A DNA stretch of 11,028 nucleotides from positions 1-11,028 of the forward strand of contig CATLZI010000052.1 of NCBI GenBank assembly GCA_950063125.1, given 5' to 3'. The DNA is from an uncultured Porticoccus sp. GTDB lineage: Bacteria > Pseudomonadota > Gammaproteobacteria > Pseudomonadales > Porticoccaceae. The notes beneath the pieces were generated by a model, which saw only the letters and a program-made list of their open reading frames with translations, made no database searches and was not told the origin of the DNA. Shown in pieces: positions 1-6,645 of this stretch; position 1 is the stretch's first letter; each line of letters opens with the position of its first letter. The position numbers and the translations under genes are program-made.

Positions 1-481
1 AAAGGGTCAGCCCCCCCAGCTCAGAGACCCCCAGGCCCGTAGCATACAGCACTTCCAGCATGGTGCGATCACGCAGACCCAGCAACGAATCGGTATCCGG
101 CTGATTCAACAGCGCCTCCACATCCATTTCTGTAAGGCTCTTTGGGAGCGGACGACCCAGCTTGGGGTTTTCCACCATAGCAATGGGATCTTCGACAAGC
201 CGGTTTTCCCGAAGTAAATAACGGTAGAGCCCCCGCATACAGGATAACTGTCTGGCGGCCGAACGTGTCGACACGCCCTGTTCAAAACGGCGGGCCAGAT
301 AGCGCTGCACATCCGCAGCCCCCAGCCCAATCAGGGCCAAATTCTCCCGTGCCGCCCAAATGGCCAGCGCCTCAAGATCGCGTCGATAGGCGTCTAGGGT
401 ATTGCGGCTCAGGCCCTTTTCCATCCAGAGGACATCGAGATAATTGTCAATCAGGTGTTGGTCGGTCGATGTCGGCGCCAT
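1..481 (-). CDS. xerD: Tyrosine recombinase XerD (N-terminal 160 residues; gene runs off the window)
   Basis: Site-specific recombinase that, with XerC, resolves chromosome dimers at dif under FtsK control. The visible part covers the N-terminal core-binding domain (about residues 1-105, with the conserved LSRNTLDAYRRDL stretch at 24-36) and the start of the catalytic domain (LRDRTMLEVLYATGL at 136-150). The rest of the catalytic domain, including the nucleophilic Tyr, lies outside the window. The ATG at 481 gives MAPTSTDQHLIDNYLDVLW, a normal XerD N-terminus. XerD is preferred over XerC from sequence resemblance and from position next to rplS-trmD, as in Pseudomonas. Odd point: residue 151, which aligns with catalytic Arg148 of E. 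coli XerD (ATGLRVSEL), reads Gly (codon GGG, positions 29-31). A usual Val five residues on is also Gly (GGG, 14-16). Both lie in C runs within 35 bases of the window start, so sequence error is possible. Confidence 0.93.
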   Translation of the reverse strand, partial: MAPTSTDQHLIDNYLDVLWMEKGLSRNTLDAYRRDLEALAIWAARENLALIGLGAADVQRYLARRFEQGVSTRSAARQLSCMRGLYRYLLRENRLVEDPIAMVENPKLGRPLPKSLTEMDVEALLNQPDTDSLLGLRDRTMLEVLYATGLGVSELGGLTL

Positions 482-558
482 GGGTTACTCTAACCGGGCT
501 CGAAGTATGGAACAATCATCAAAAATTGCAGGCAACCCTGAAAACCGCTTTCAGCCAT

Positions 559-589
559 AAAAAAAGGCACCAACCTGTGGTGCCTTTTT
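559..589 (-). terminator. Rho-independent terminator after rplS
   Basis: A perfect 7-bp GC-rich stem (GGCACCA at 566-572, TGGTGCC at 578-584) closes a 5-nt loop. It is flanked by A559-565 and T585-589. Read on the minus strand it follows the rplS stop at 607 by about 18 nt and ends in a U run, so it should end the rpsP-rimM-trmD-rplS transcript before xerD. The flanking A and T tracts make it symmetrical, so it could also stop plus-strand transcripts. Confidence 0.9.
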
Positions 590-606
590 CCTGTTGGGGA
601 ACAAAC

Positions 607-963
607 TCAGTTGAGCTTTTCCTTGATACGTGCAGCCTTGCCCGACAGTTCGCGCAAGTAGTAAAGTTTGGCTTGGCGCACATCACCACGGCGCTTGACC
701 TGCACACTCTCAACCAGCGGGCTGAAAGTCTGGAAGGTCCGCTCAACGCCAACGCCATTGGAAATTTTTCGAACAGTGAATGCAGAATTCAATCCACGAT
801 TGCGCTTGCCAATCACCACACCCTCGAATGCCTGCAGGCGCTCGCGGGTGCCCTCTTTAACCTTGACCTGAACAACAACTGTATCGCCTGGGGCAAACGG
901 CGGCAGTTGCTTGCTCATTTGTTCTGTTTCAATTGCGGTAATAATCGAATTTTTGTTGCTCAC
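607..963 (-). CDS. rplS: 50S ribosomal protein L19
   Basis: Large-subunit protein located near the 30S interface. The 118-residue product carries the L19 core almost unchanged: [65 protein letters not shown] and the C-terminal [13 protein letters not shown]. coli L19 is 115 residues. The start is GTG at 961-963, giving [15 protein letters not shown]. It is preceded by GAGGAG with 6 nt spacing, and this N-terminus matches other L19 proteins. A start further upstream would add 13 residues ([13 protein letters not shown]) that are foreign to the family and would read through the ribosome binding site. This is the last gene of the rpsP-rimM-trmD-rplS operon, 74 nt after trmD. The gap holds a palindrome, and a terminator follows the gene. 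Confidence 0.97.
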   Translation of the reverse strand: MSNKNSIITAIETEQMSKQLPPFAPGDTVVVQVKVKEGTRERLQAFEGVVIGKRNRGLNSAFTVRKISNGVGVERTFQTFSPLVESVQVKRRGDVRQAKLYYLRELSGKAARIKEKLN

Positions 964-969
964 GGTTTG

Positions 970-975
970 CTCCTC
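970..975 (-). promoter_or_regulatory. Ribosome binding site fixing the GTG start of rplS
   Basis: GAGGAG on the minus strand lies 6 nt before the GTG at 963-961. It is the only good Shine-Dalgarno sequence in the region and decides for the 118-residue L19 over the 131-residue reading. Confidence 0.85.
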
Positions 976-989
976 AGCTTTTGTTGGTT

Positions 990-1008
990 GGTGGCATGCC
1001 ACCTTTTT
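990..1008. repeat. Perfect 14-bp palindrome with adjoining T5 tract in the trmD-rplS gap
   Basis: GGTGGCATGCCACC at 990-1003 equals its own reverse complement and can fold as a 5-bp stem with a CATG loop. On the plus strand it is followed by T1004-1008. On the minus strand, in the operon mRNA, it is preceded by A5 and lies about 15 nt upstream of the rplS Shine-Dalgarno. It could be a processing or translation-control hairpin for rplS, or could stop antisense transcription from the plus strand. The structure is seen; the role is inference. Confidence 0.55.
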
Positions 1009-1037
1009 GAGTAGCGTCGCACAGAGAGGAAAACGAC

Positions 1038-1787
1038 TCAGTCACTTTCATCTGCCGACTCTTTGACAATCCTGTCCATTAACTGTTGTTGCTCGTCACT
1101 GAGCACCAGCTTTTCCAGCAGTTCCGGGCGTCGCTGCCAGGTTCTGTACAACGACTGCTTTAACCGCCACTGCCGTATTTTTTCATGGTTGCCCGACAGC
1201 AACACCTCGGGCACTTTAAAATCCTGATACTGCTCCGGGCGCGTGTAATGAGGACAATCCAACAGGCCATCGGCAAAGGAATCCTGATCTGCCGAGTCCT
1301 CATGCCCCAATGCGCCGGGCAATTGCCGAATCAATGCATCAAGCACCACCATGGCGGGCAGCTCACCGCCACTAAGTACGTAGTCCCCGATGGACCACTC
1401 CTGATCCACTTCCAGCTGTATCAGTCGCTCATCAACACCTTCGTAACGTCCGGCAACCAGTATCAGATCGCCCTTTGCTGCCAACGCATTAACGCCGGGC
1501 TGATCCAGTACACGACCCTGGGGAGAGAGGTATACCACTGTGACCGGGCCCCCTATCCATGTGCGTGCGACGTCGATGGCCTTGCGCAAAGGCTCGATCA
1601 TCATCACCATTCCAGGACCACCACCGTAAGGGCGGCTATCTACTGTCTGGTGCCGGTCGCTGGTGTGGGCTCTCGGGTTGAAAAATGCCACTTCCAGCAA
1701 GCCCTGTCTGATTGCCCGACTACTGATACCGTAGTCGGTGAGGGCAGCAAACATTTCGGGGAAAAGTGTAACCAGTGCTACTTTCAT
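1038..1787 (-). CDS. trmD: tRNA (guanine(37)-N1)-methyltransferase TrmD
   Basis: SPOUT-fold enzyme that uses S-adenosylmethionine to methylate N1 of G37 in tRNAs reading CNN-type codons, which prevents +1 frameshifting. At 249 residues it has the usual family length. It shows the trefoil-knot cofactor-binding segments YLSPQGR (86-92), GRYEGVDER (113-121) and [16 protein letters not shown] (131-146). The residues corresponding to E. coli Arg154 and the catalytic base Asp169 are both present, at the same numbers (ALIR and DQDSF). [17 protein letters not shown] (44-60) is also typical, and the C-terminal [16 protein letters not shown] segment is intact. The ATG at 1787 yields the standard [13 protein letters not shown] start, 33 nt after the rimM stop. 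It is the third gene of the ribosomal operon, and nothing is missing. Confidence 0.98.
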   Translation of the reverse strand: MKVALVTLFPEMFAALTDYGISSRAIRQGLLEVAFFNPRAHTSDRHQTVDSRPYGGGPGMVMMIEPLRKAIDVARTWIGGPVTVVYLSPQGRVLDQPGVNALAAKGDLILVAGRYEGVDERLIQLEVDQEWSIGDYVLSGGELPAMVVLDALIRQLPGALGHEDSADQDSFADGLLDCPHYTRPEQYQDFKVPEVLLSGNHEKIRQWRLKQSLYRTWQRRPELLEKLVLSDEQQQLMDRIVKESADESD

Positions 1788-1820
1788 GGCCGGTTATCCT
1801 TTGGGCTATTCCCCCGATTA

Positions 1821-2360
1821 TTAAAAAGCCGGATCCCAGTCCACCTCTATCTTGCCGGCGCCGAGATCAACGTTTAATACAAATTGATCTATATAGGGAA
1901 TCAGCCGCTCCTCCTGATCCAGGCTCTGGTCATCGCCCTTCACAACCAGCACGTCATTGGCACCGGTTTCCATCAGGGAATCGACGTAACCAAGTCTGAT
2001 ACCCTGAGAGGTCACAACAAGCATCCCTTCAAGCTGGTGCCAGTAATACTGACCATCAGCAAGAGCCGGCAGTTGTGCTTTTGCAACGTAGATGTCCCGC
2101 TGGCAATAAGCTCTGGCCTGATCTCTGTCGTCAATCTCCGCCAGGTGAACCATCAGTCCCTTGGCAGTGGAACGCTTATCAGTGACCTTCAATTTCTGCC
2201 AATGACCAGCAATCTTCAGCCACCAAGGTTGGTAATCAAAAATGTTGCCGCCCGGCTCGGTGAAGGAGTGAATTCTTACCCAACCCTTCACACCATGAAC
2301 TGCCGTTATGCGCCCGACTACCACTGGATCAATCGGGTCCACACTGTGCTGGGCGCTCAT
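1821..2360 (-). CDS. rimM: Ribosome maturation factor RimM
   Basis: Binds S19 and the 30S head to assist late maturation of the small subunit. The 179-residue product has the two expected parts: an N-terminal RimM barrel beginning with VVVGRITAVHGVKGWVRI (13-30), and a C-terminal PRC-barrel with YYWHQLEGM (105-113), ETGANDVLVV (131-140) and LIPYI (153-157). It ends with VDWDPAF, close to the usual C-terminus of the family. The ATG at 2360 lies only 13 nt after the rpsP stop, preceded by AAGG at very short spacing, which suggests translational coupling to rpsP. It is the second gene of the operon, between rpsP and trmD, the standard order. The N-terminal eight or so residues (MSAQHSVD) are not conserved, so the exact start is slightly less certain than the gene. 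Confidence 0.97.
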   Translation of the reverse strand: MSAQHSVDPIDPVVVGRITAVHGVKGWVRIHSFTEPGGNIFDYQPWWLKIAGHWQKLKVTDKRSTAKGLMVHLAEIDDRDQARAYCQRDIYVAKAQLPALADGQYYWHQLEGMLVVTSQGIRLGYVDSLMETGANDVLVVKGDDQSLDQEERLIPYIDQFVLNVDLGAGKIEVDWDPAF

Positions 2361-2373
2361 GGCCTTAGTCTTA

Positions 2374-2622
2374 TCAGGCTTGCTTGGCTGCTTCTTTCAC
2401 TAACTGGGAAACGCGATCGGACAACATGGCACCCTCGCTCACCCAGTGTTGCACACGATCCACATCCACCCGGAGACGCTCTTCGAGGCCACGGGCAACC
2501 GGGTTAAAAAAGCCGATGCGTTCGATGTAGCGGCTATCACGGGCCCTACGGCTGTCAGTGACATGTATATGATAGAACGGACGCTTTTTTGAGCCTCCGC
2601 GAGCCAGACGAATTGTTACCAT
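2374..2622 (-). CDS. rpsP: 30S ribosomal protein S16
   Basis: Small-subunit protein needed for 30S assembly. The 82-residue product, the same size as E. coli S16, reads [19 protein letters not shown] and continues with [21 protein letters not shown] and [21 protein letters not shown], all family hallmarks. The start is ATG at 2622, preceded by AAGAGAG about 5 nt away. It is the first gene of the rpsP-rimM-trmD-rplS operon, with a promoter and a leader of about 100 nt upstream (see 2731-2759 and 2686-2701). ffh lies upstream in the same direction across 213 bp, so readthrough from ffh is possible, but the strong local promoter makes the operon independent. Confidence 0.98.
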   Translation of the reverse strand: MVTIRLARGGSKKRPFYHIHVTDSRRARDSRYIERIGFFNPVARGLEERLRVDVDRVQHWVSEGAMLSDRVSQLVKEAAKQA

Positions 2623-2685
2623 GAAAACTCTCTTCTGTATTTAGTTTCAAATTACAGCCGGTTGATCCCTCATCACTCAGGAACA

Positions 2686-2701
2686 AGACCACGCCCGGTC
2701 T
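2686..2701 (-). promoter_or_regulatory. Hairpin in the rpsP 5' leader
   Basis: AGACC (2686-2690) and GGTCT (2697-2701) form a 5-bp stem with a 6-nt loop in the transcript leader. A second short hairpin (CAGG-TG-CCTG) lies just upstream, near 2709-2718. The leader from the predicted start to the rpsP ATG is about 100 nt, long enough for control of translation or RNA stability. No known riboswitch or leader family is recognised, so the role is inference. Confidence 0.35.
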
Positions 2702-2730
2702 CTCGAACAGGCACCTGTGAAAGGCGCGGG

Positions 2731-2759
2731 ATTATAGCGAAAACACGCAACCGTGTATA
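2731..2759 (-). promoter_or_regulatory. Promoter of the rpsP-rimM-trmD-rplS operon
   Basis: On the minus strand a perfect sigma70 -10 TATAAT lies at 2736-2731. Seventeen bases upstream is TATACA (2759-2754), a partial match to TTGACA. The -10 is followed directly by CCCGCGCC, a GC-rich discriminator of the kind found at stringently controlled (ppGpp/DksA-repressed) stable-RNA and ribosomal protein promoters. Transcription would begin near 2724, leaving a leader of about 100 nt. Growth-rate control is inferred from the discriminator, not shown. Confidence 0.75.
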
Positions 2760-2780
2760 GCTGGAAAGTATAGCTGGAAA
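2756..2780. repeat. Tandem 13-bp direct repeat at the rpsP promoter
   Basis: TATAGCTGGAAA occurs at 2756-2767 and again at 2769-2780, one base apart, so the unit is 13 bp with 12 identical positions. The copy nearer rpsP overlaps the predicted -35 hexamer. It may be a slippage duplication or a pair of protein sites. I know of no regulator with this motif. Confidence 0.7.
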
Positions 2781-2835
2781 ACAGCTTTATCCGGAGACGG
2801 GATTCAGTGGGGGCAGCTGCCTGGAGAGACCCCCT

Positions 2836-4239
2836 CTAAAAGGGGAATTTCCCACCGCCCGGCGGCATACCGCCCCCCATGCCTCCTCCAGATGGCATGT
2901 TGCCCGCCATTCCGCGCATCATCTGCTGCATACCTTTACCTTTCATTTTTTTCATCATCTTGCCCATCTGCTTGTGCTGTTTGAGCAGGCGATTCAGATC
3001 CTGAAGGTTGGTGCCGGACCCTACTGTTATCCGCCGCTTGCGCGAGCCATTCAGCAGGTCGGGGTTTCGCCTTTCCGCAGGTGTCATGGAGTTGATAATG
3101 GCCTCCATACGTGAAAACTGCTTCCCCATATTGGCTTGCTCAACCATCTGACTCATGTTGCCCATGCCGGGCAGTTTATCCAGCAGGCCCGAAAACCCGC
3201 CCAGATTCTTCATTTGCTGGAGTTGATCGCGCAAATCATTCAGATCAAATCGTTTGCCCTTGGCGACCTTTTTAGCCAGCTGCTCCGCTTTTTTGCGGTC
3301 GACTTTCTGTTCGACGTCTTCGATCAGCGACATCATGTCGCCCATACCGAGAATCCGCGAAGCGATCCGGTCGGGGTGGAACGGCTCCAGGGCATCGGTT
3401 TTTTCACCAACACCGAGGAATTTGATCGGCTTGCCGGTTACCTGGCGAACAGAGAGTGCCGCCCCGCCCCGGGCATCGCCGTCCACTTTGGTCAAAATCA
3501 CCCCCGTCAGGGGCAGTGCTTCGTTAAATGCCTTGGCGGTGGCAACCGCATCCTGACCAATCATTGCATCAATGACGAACAGGGTTTCCACCGGCGACAG
3601 TGCTTTGTGTAGTTGCCGGATTTCAGTCATCAGCGCATCATCGATGTGCAGGCGACCAGCCGTGTCCACCAGCAATACATCAATAAACTTTACTTTCGCG
3701 GCCTGAACCGCATTGCGTGCAATATCGACGGGTTTCTGGTCGGCATGACTGGCAAAAAACTCAACCCCCACTTCCGACGCGAGGGTTTCCAGCTGTTTGA
3801 TAGCGGCCGGCCGGTAAATATCGGCACTCACCACCATGACTTTTTTCTTTTCACGCTCCTTGAGATAGCGGGCCAGCTTGGCTACAGAGGTGGTTTTACC
3901 GGCCCCCTGTAGACCCGCCATCAACACCACAGCCGGCGGCTGTGCAGCCAGATTGAGTGACTCGTTACTGTCACCCATCACATGCTCAAGCTCGGACTGA
4001 ACGATTTTCAGGAACTGCTGACCGGGATTGAGGCTGCTGCCAACCTGCTGTCCCAGCGCCCTCTCCTTGACACCTTCCACAAAGGTTTTGACAACCGGTA
4101 GCGCCACATCCGCTTCCAGCAGTGCCATGCGCACTTCACGCAGGGTTTCCTGGATGTTGTCTTCGGTCAGGCTGGCCTTCCCCGAGATTTTTTTCAGGGA
4201 AACCGATAAACGATCACTGAGATTTTCAAACATTGCCAT
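2836..4239 (-). CDS. ffh: Signal recognition particle GTPase Ffh (SRP54)
   Basis: Protein subunit of the bacterial SRP. It binds signal sequences and 4.5S RNA and docks with FtsY at the inner membrane. The 467-residue product has the N domain (about 1-95, with the family ALLEADVAL at 40-48), the G domain with P-loop GLQGAGKTT (109-117), DTAGR (192-196) and TKVDGDARGG (250-259), and a methionine-rich M domain from about 330. The M domain ends in a flexible Gly/Met/Pro tail typical of gammaproteobacterial Ffh. Two starts are possible: ATG at 4239 (MAMFENL) or ATG at 4233 (MFENL). Neither has a good Shine-Dalgarno. MFENL matches the common family N-terminus, so the true product may be two residues shorter. 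The gene stands alone, divergent from ypjD, with the ribosomal operon downstream. Confidence 0.98.
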   Translation of the reverse strand: MAMFENLSDRLSVSLKKISGKASLTEDNIQETLREVRMALLEADVALPVVKTFVEGVKERALGQQVGSSLNPGQQFLKIVQSELEHVMGDSNESLNLAAQPPAVVLMAGLQGAGKTTSVAKLARYLKEREKKKVMVVSADIYRPAAIKQLETLASEVGVEFFASHADQKPVDIARNAVQAAKVKFIDVLLVDTAGRLHIDDALMTEIRQLHKALSPVETLFVIDAMIGQDAVATAKAFNEALPLTGVILTKVDGDARGGAALSVRQVTGKPIKFLGVGEKTDALEPFHPDRIASRILGMGDMMSLIEDVEQKVDRKKAEQLAKKVAKGKRFDLNDLRDQLQQMKNLGGFSGLLDKLPGMGNMSQMVEQANMGKQFSRMEAIINSMTPAERRNPDLLNGSRKRRITVGSGTNLQDLNRLLKQHKQMGKMMKKMKGKGMQQMMRGMAGNMPSGGGMGGGMPPGGGKFPF

Positions 4240-4277
4240 GGGATTTATTTCGTCTTCACCTTATTTACAGGCGTAGC

Positions 4278-4283
4278 AGTATA
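4278..4283 (-). promoter_or_regulatory. Possible -10 element for ffh
   Basis: TATACT on the minus strand lies about 40 nt before the ffh start in the ffh-ypjD divergent gap. No clear -35 is found at 16-18 bp spacing and there is no TG extension, so this is only a candidate. Confidence 0.3.
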
Positions 4284-4372
4284 ACTGAAAGCACCCGAGT
4301 TTTGGGACGGCCTCTTTTCGCTATCCGCTATCTGTGACACACTTTGCCACCTGTTTAAATAGTCATCTCATT

Positions 4373-5161
4373 ATGCTTACAGCTTCTGCCGCCATCGCCC
4401 TGTATATCTGCGCGACCCTGTTCCAGGCGCTTCAGCTTCGCAAGCATCCCAATTTGCGACTATCTTCTCTGCAGCTGATTGCCGTTCCTGCACTGGCCCT
4501 GCACGGATACACCAGTGCGCAATGGATCTTCAGTGATGTCGGTCTCGATTTCGGGCTGCTCCCCATGACCAGCGCCATTGTTTTCACCATCAACCTGATT
4601 GTTCTGCTCAGCAGCCTTCGAAAACCGGTTCACAGTCTTTTTCTAATTCTTTTCCCTCTGGCGGCACTGATCCTGGCATTGACCCTCCTGATCGGTAGCA
4701 GCGGCGCTCTGAGGGAGACCGTGTCTGTACCCATCGGGGCGCATATTTTCTTTTCCATTGTGGCCTACAGCCTGCTGACCATCGCTGCGTTTCAGGCAAT
4801 CTTTATCGCCCTGCAAAACTGGCGGCTGCGCCACAGACACCTAGGCAGCTGGCTACAGGTAGTCCCACCTCTGCAAACCATGGAAGCATTGCTGTTTGAG
4901 GTGCTGTGGGCCGGCTTTGGTCTGTTGACCCTGTCACTGATTACCGGGTTTCTGTTTTTTGAGGATTTCTTTGCCCAGCACTTGATTCACAAAACGGTTT
5001 TCTCGCTTTTTGCCTGGCTGTTTTATGGCATTTTATTGTGGGGGCGACACATCAAGGGATGGAGGGGCAATACAGCCATTCGCTGGACCCTGGTAGGCTT
5101 CAGCGCCATGGTGCTGGGCTACTGGGGAAGCAAGTTTGTCCTGGAGGTAATTCTGCGCTGA
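4373..5161 (+). CDS. ypjD: YpjD/CcsA-like inner-membrane protein (cytochrome c assembly family)
   Basis: Polytopic membrane protein of the cytochrome c assembly (CcsA/YpjD) superfamily; the role of YpjD proteins is not settled. At 262 residues it equals E. coli YpjD in length. About eight hydrophobic segments are visible, near 2-20, 29-48, 59-80, 86-108, 120-147, 172-195, 205-223 and 236-258. Histidines in or near the membrane include H124 (GAHIFFSIVAYSLL), H206 and H226. The C-terminal LLWGRHIKGWRG (221-232) is a strong family signature. The ATG at 4373 was chosen because the GTG at 4334 would add 13 polar residues with no ribosome binding site, while 4373 begins directly with the first membrane helix. 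The gene is divergent from ffh and followed by the CNNM-type gene, a neighbourhood conserved in pseudomonads. Confidence 0.93.
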   Translation: MLTASAAIALYICATLFQALQLRKHPNLRLSSLQLIAVPALALHGYTSAQWIFSDVGLDFGLLPMTSAIVFTINLIVLLSSLRKPVHSLFLILFPLAALILALTLLIGSSGALRETVSVPIGAHIFFSIVAYSLLTIAAFQAIFIALQNWRLRHRHLGSWLQVVPPLQTMEALLFEVLWAGFGLLTLSLITGFLFFEDFFAQHLIHKTVFSLFAWLFYGILLWGRHIKGWRGNTAIRWTLVGFSAMVLGYWGSKFVLEVILR

Positions 5162-5191
5162 ATGACGGGTGCCCTCTGAGCCGAGGACAAT

Positions 5192-5220
5192 TTGATACCA
5201 GTCCAACCGCCAAGCATAGC
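5192..5220 (+). promoter_or_regulatory. Weak candidate promoter before the CNNM-type gene
   Basis: TTGATA (5192-5197, five of six to the -35 consensus) is followed after 17 bp by CATAGC (5215-5220, a poor -10). It falls in the 152-bp gap between ypjD and the next gene and would give a leader of about 85 nt. The weak -10 makes this tentative. Confidence 0.22.
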
Positions 5221-5313
5221 TTCACGCAGAGCCTGACACCAAGATATGGTTGCCAAGCACGGCAAACTTCTTCAACATACCCTGCCTTAGGTGAATACGA
5301 GGTTTTCCCCCCG

Positions 5314-6618
5314 TTGGACGATACCCCTCTCTGGCTACTATTTAGCGTACTAGCTGGCCTCCTCCTCTTATCCGCTTTTTTCTCCGGCTCTGAAACAGCC
5401 ATGATGTCGCTGAACCGCTACAGGTTGAAACATCTGAGGAAACGACATCTCGGTGCCCGCAAGGCCTACAAGCTGCTAAAGCGTCCTGATCGCCTGATCG
5501 GTATTATTCTGATCGGCAACAACATGGTGAACATCCTCGCTTCCGCGATCGCCACGGTCATTGCTCTGCGTCTTTACGGCGATGCAGGTATCGCCATCGC
5601 CACATTACTGCTCACACTGGCGATACTGATTTTTTCCGAGGTCACACCAAAAACAATGGCGGCAATGCACCCGGAAGGAATTGCCTTTACCGCCAGCCAC
5701 ATCCTCAGGCCGCTATTATTTATCTTTTACCCGCTGGTCTGGCTGGTGAACCACCTCTCCAATGGCCTACTCAGATTGCTGGGCGTGAATACCACCAAGT
5801 CTCTTGATGTAAGCCTCAGCAAAGAGGAAATTCGTACCGTCGTAGACATCTCCAGTGAAAACATCCCCGACCATCAGGATATGCTGATCAATATTCTGGA
5901 CCTTGAAACGGTCTCCGTGAATGACATCATGGTGCCGCGCAATGAAATTATAGGCCTGGACCTTGAGCTGGAAGTTGATCAACTATTAACCACCATTATT
6001 AATTCCGGCTACACCCGTCTGCCTGTCTACGTGGGCAACATGAATAATGTACTGGGCATTATTCATGTAAAAACCATCGCCAGATTGCTGCGTTCAGGCA
6101 GTGACAGCCTGACCAAAGAGGCCATCAAACGATTTACCCGGGAACCCTACTTTGTCCCTGAAAACACACCACTCAACAAACAATTGGTGAATTTTCAACA
6201 GGCCAAACGCCGAATCGGTCTGGTGGTGGATGAGTATGGTGAAATTGAGGGGCTGGTCACAATGGAGGATATACTGGAGGAGATCGTCGGCGATTTCACC
6301 ACGAACAGGGCAGAGGACGAACAGGAGGATATCGTCGCCCTGGATAAGAGGATGTTTGACATTGACGGGTCAGCCACTATCCGGGATATAAACAAGGCAA
6401 ATTCATGGGATCTGCCAACAGATGGTCCAAAAACAATTAACGGACTGATTCTGGAACACCTGGAAAGCATCCCCGACGGCAACGTGAGTTTTACCATTGG
6501 TCGCTACCAGTTTGAAACACTGGAACTAAGCGAAAAAATGGTAGTAAAGGTTCGTGTTAAACAGCGCATAACGCTTCATTCCGGAAACGGCGAACCGGAC
6601 GATGATGACGAAGATTAA
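5314..6618 (+). CDS. CNNM/CorC (HlyC/CorC, DUF21-CBS) family membrane transporter
   Basis: Member of the CNNM/CorB family, linked to Mg2+/Co2+ efflux or tolerance in relatives; the substrate is not provable here. Counting from TTG at 5314 (434 residues), the DUF21 membrane domain covers about 1-190 with the hallmark SGSETA (24-29), IGNNMVNILAS (67-77) and FSEVTPKT (107-114). A CBS pair follows at about 200-335 (VNDIMVPRNEI, SGYTRLPVY, GLVVDEYGEIEGLVTMEDILEEIVG), then a CorC_HlyC C-terminal domain (about 345-425) and an acidic tail. No in-frame ATG exists between the ypjD stop and residue 30. TTG at 5314 restores the family N-terminus (MDDTPLWLLF) but its GAGG is 11 nt away, so the start is uncertain. 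The open frame continues upstream into ypjD as non-family sequence and was not used. It follows ypjD, perhaps co-transcribed. Confidence 0.93.
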   Translation: MDDTPLWLLFSVLAGLLLLSAFFSGSETAMMSLNRYRLKHLRKRHLGARKAYKLLKRPDRLIGIILIGNNMVNILASAIATVIALRLYGDAGIAIATLLLTLAILIFSEVTPKTMAAMHPEGIAFTASHILRPLLFIFYPLVWLVNHLSNGLLRLLGVNTTKSLDVSLSKEEIRTVVDISSENIPDHQDMLINILDLETVSVNDIMVPRNEIIGLDLELEVDQLLTTIINSGYTRLPVYVGNMNNVLGIIHVKTIARLLRSGSDSLTKEAIKRFTREPYFVPENTPLNKQLVNFQQAKRRIGLVVDEYGEIEGLVTMEDILEEIVGDFTTNRAEDEQEDIVALDKRMFDIDGSATIRDINKANSWDLPTDGPKTINGLILEHLESIPDGNVSFTIGRYQFETLELSEKMVVKVRVKQRITLHSGNGEPDDDDED

Positions 6619-6645
6619 AATCAATCGACGAAATATTCTTGATTA

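Noticed and set aside
265..1014. Long plus-strand open frame of 249 codons across xerD and rplS
   Set aside because: It lies antisense to two clear genes, crosses the terminator and shows no family features; it is a shadow of their codon pattern.
1185..2507. Long plus-strand open frames opposite trmD, rimM and rpsP, one with a run of four histidines
   Set aside because: They are antisense to conserved genes; the histidine run is the complement of Met/Ile codons in TrmD, not a metal site.
2795..2835. GC-rich short palindromes (GGCAGCTGCC; AGAG-GGGGT-CTCT) after the ffh stop as an ffh terminator
   Set aside because: No T run follows on the minus strand and the palindrome has no room for a loop without losing pairs.
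5162..5179. ATG immediately after the ypjD stop
   Set aside because: It opens only five codons before a stop and is out of frame with the CNNM-type gene.
5038..5313. Upstream extension of the CNNM-type frame starting at GTG 5038
   Set aside because: It overlaps the ypjD coding region in another frame and encodes polar, non-family sequence ahead of the first membrane helix.
6619..6644. AATCAA/TTGATT inverted arms between the convergent CNNM-type and DUF1289 genes
   Set aside because: A 6-bp AT-rich stem with a 14-nt loop and no T run is too weak to call a terminator.
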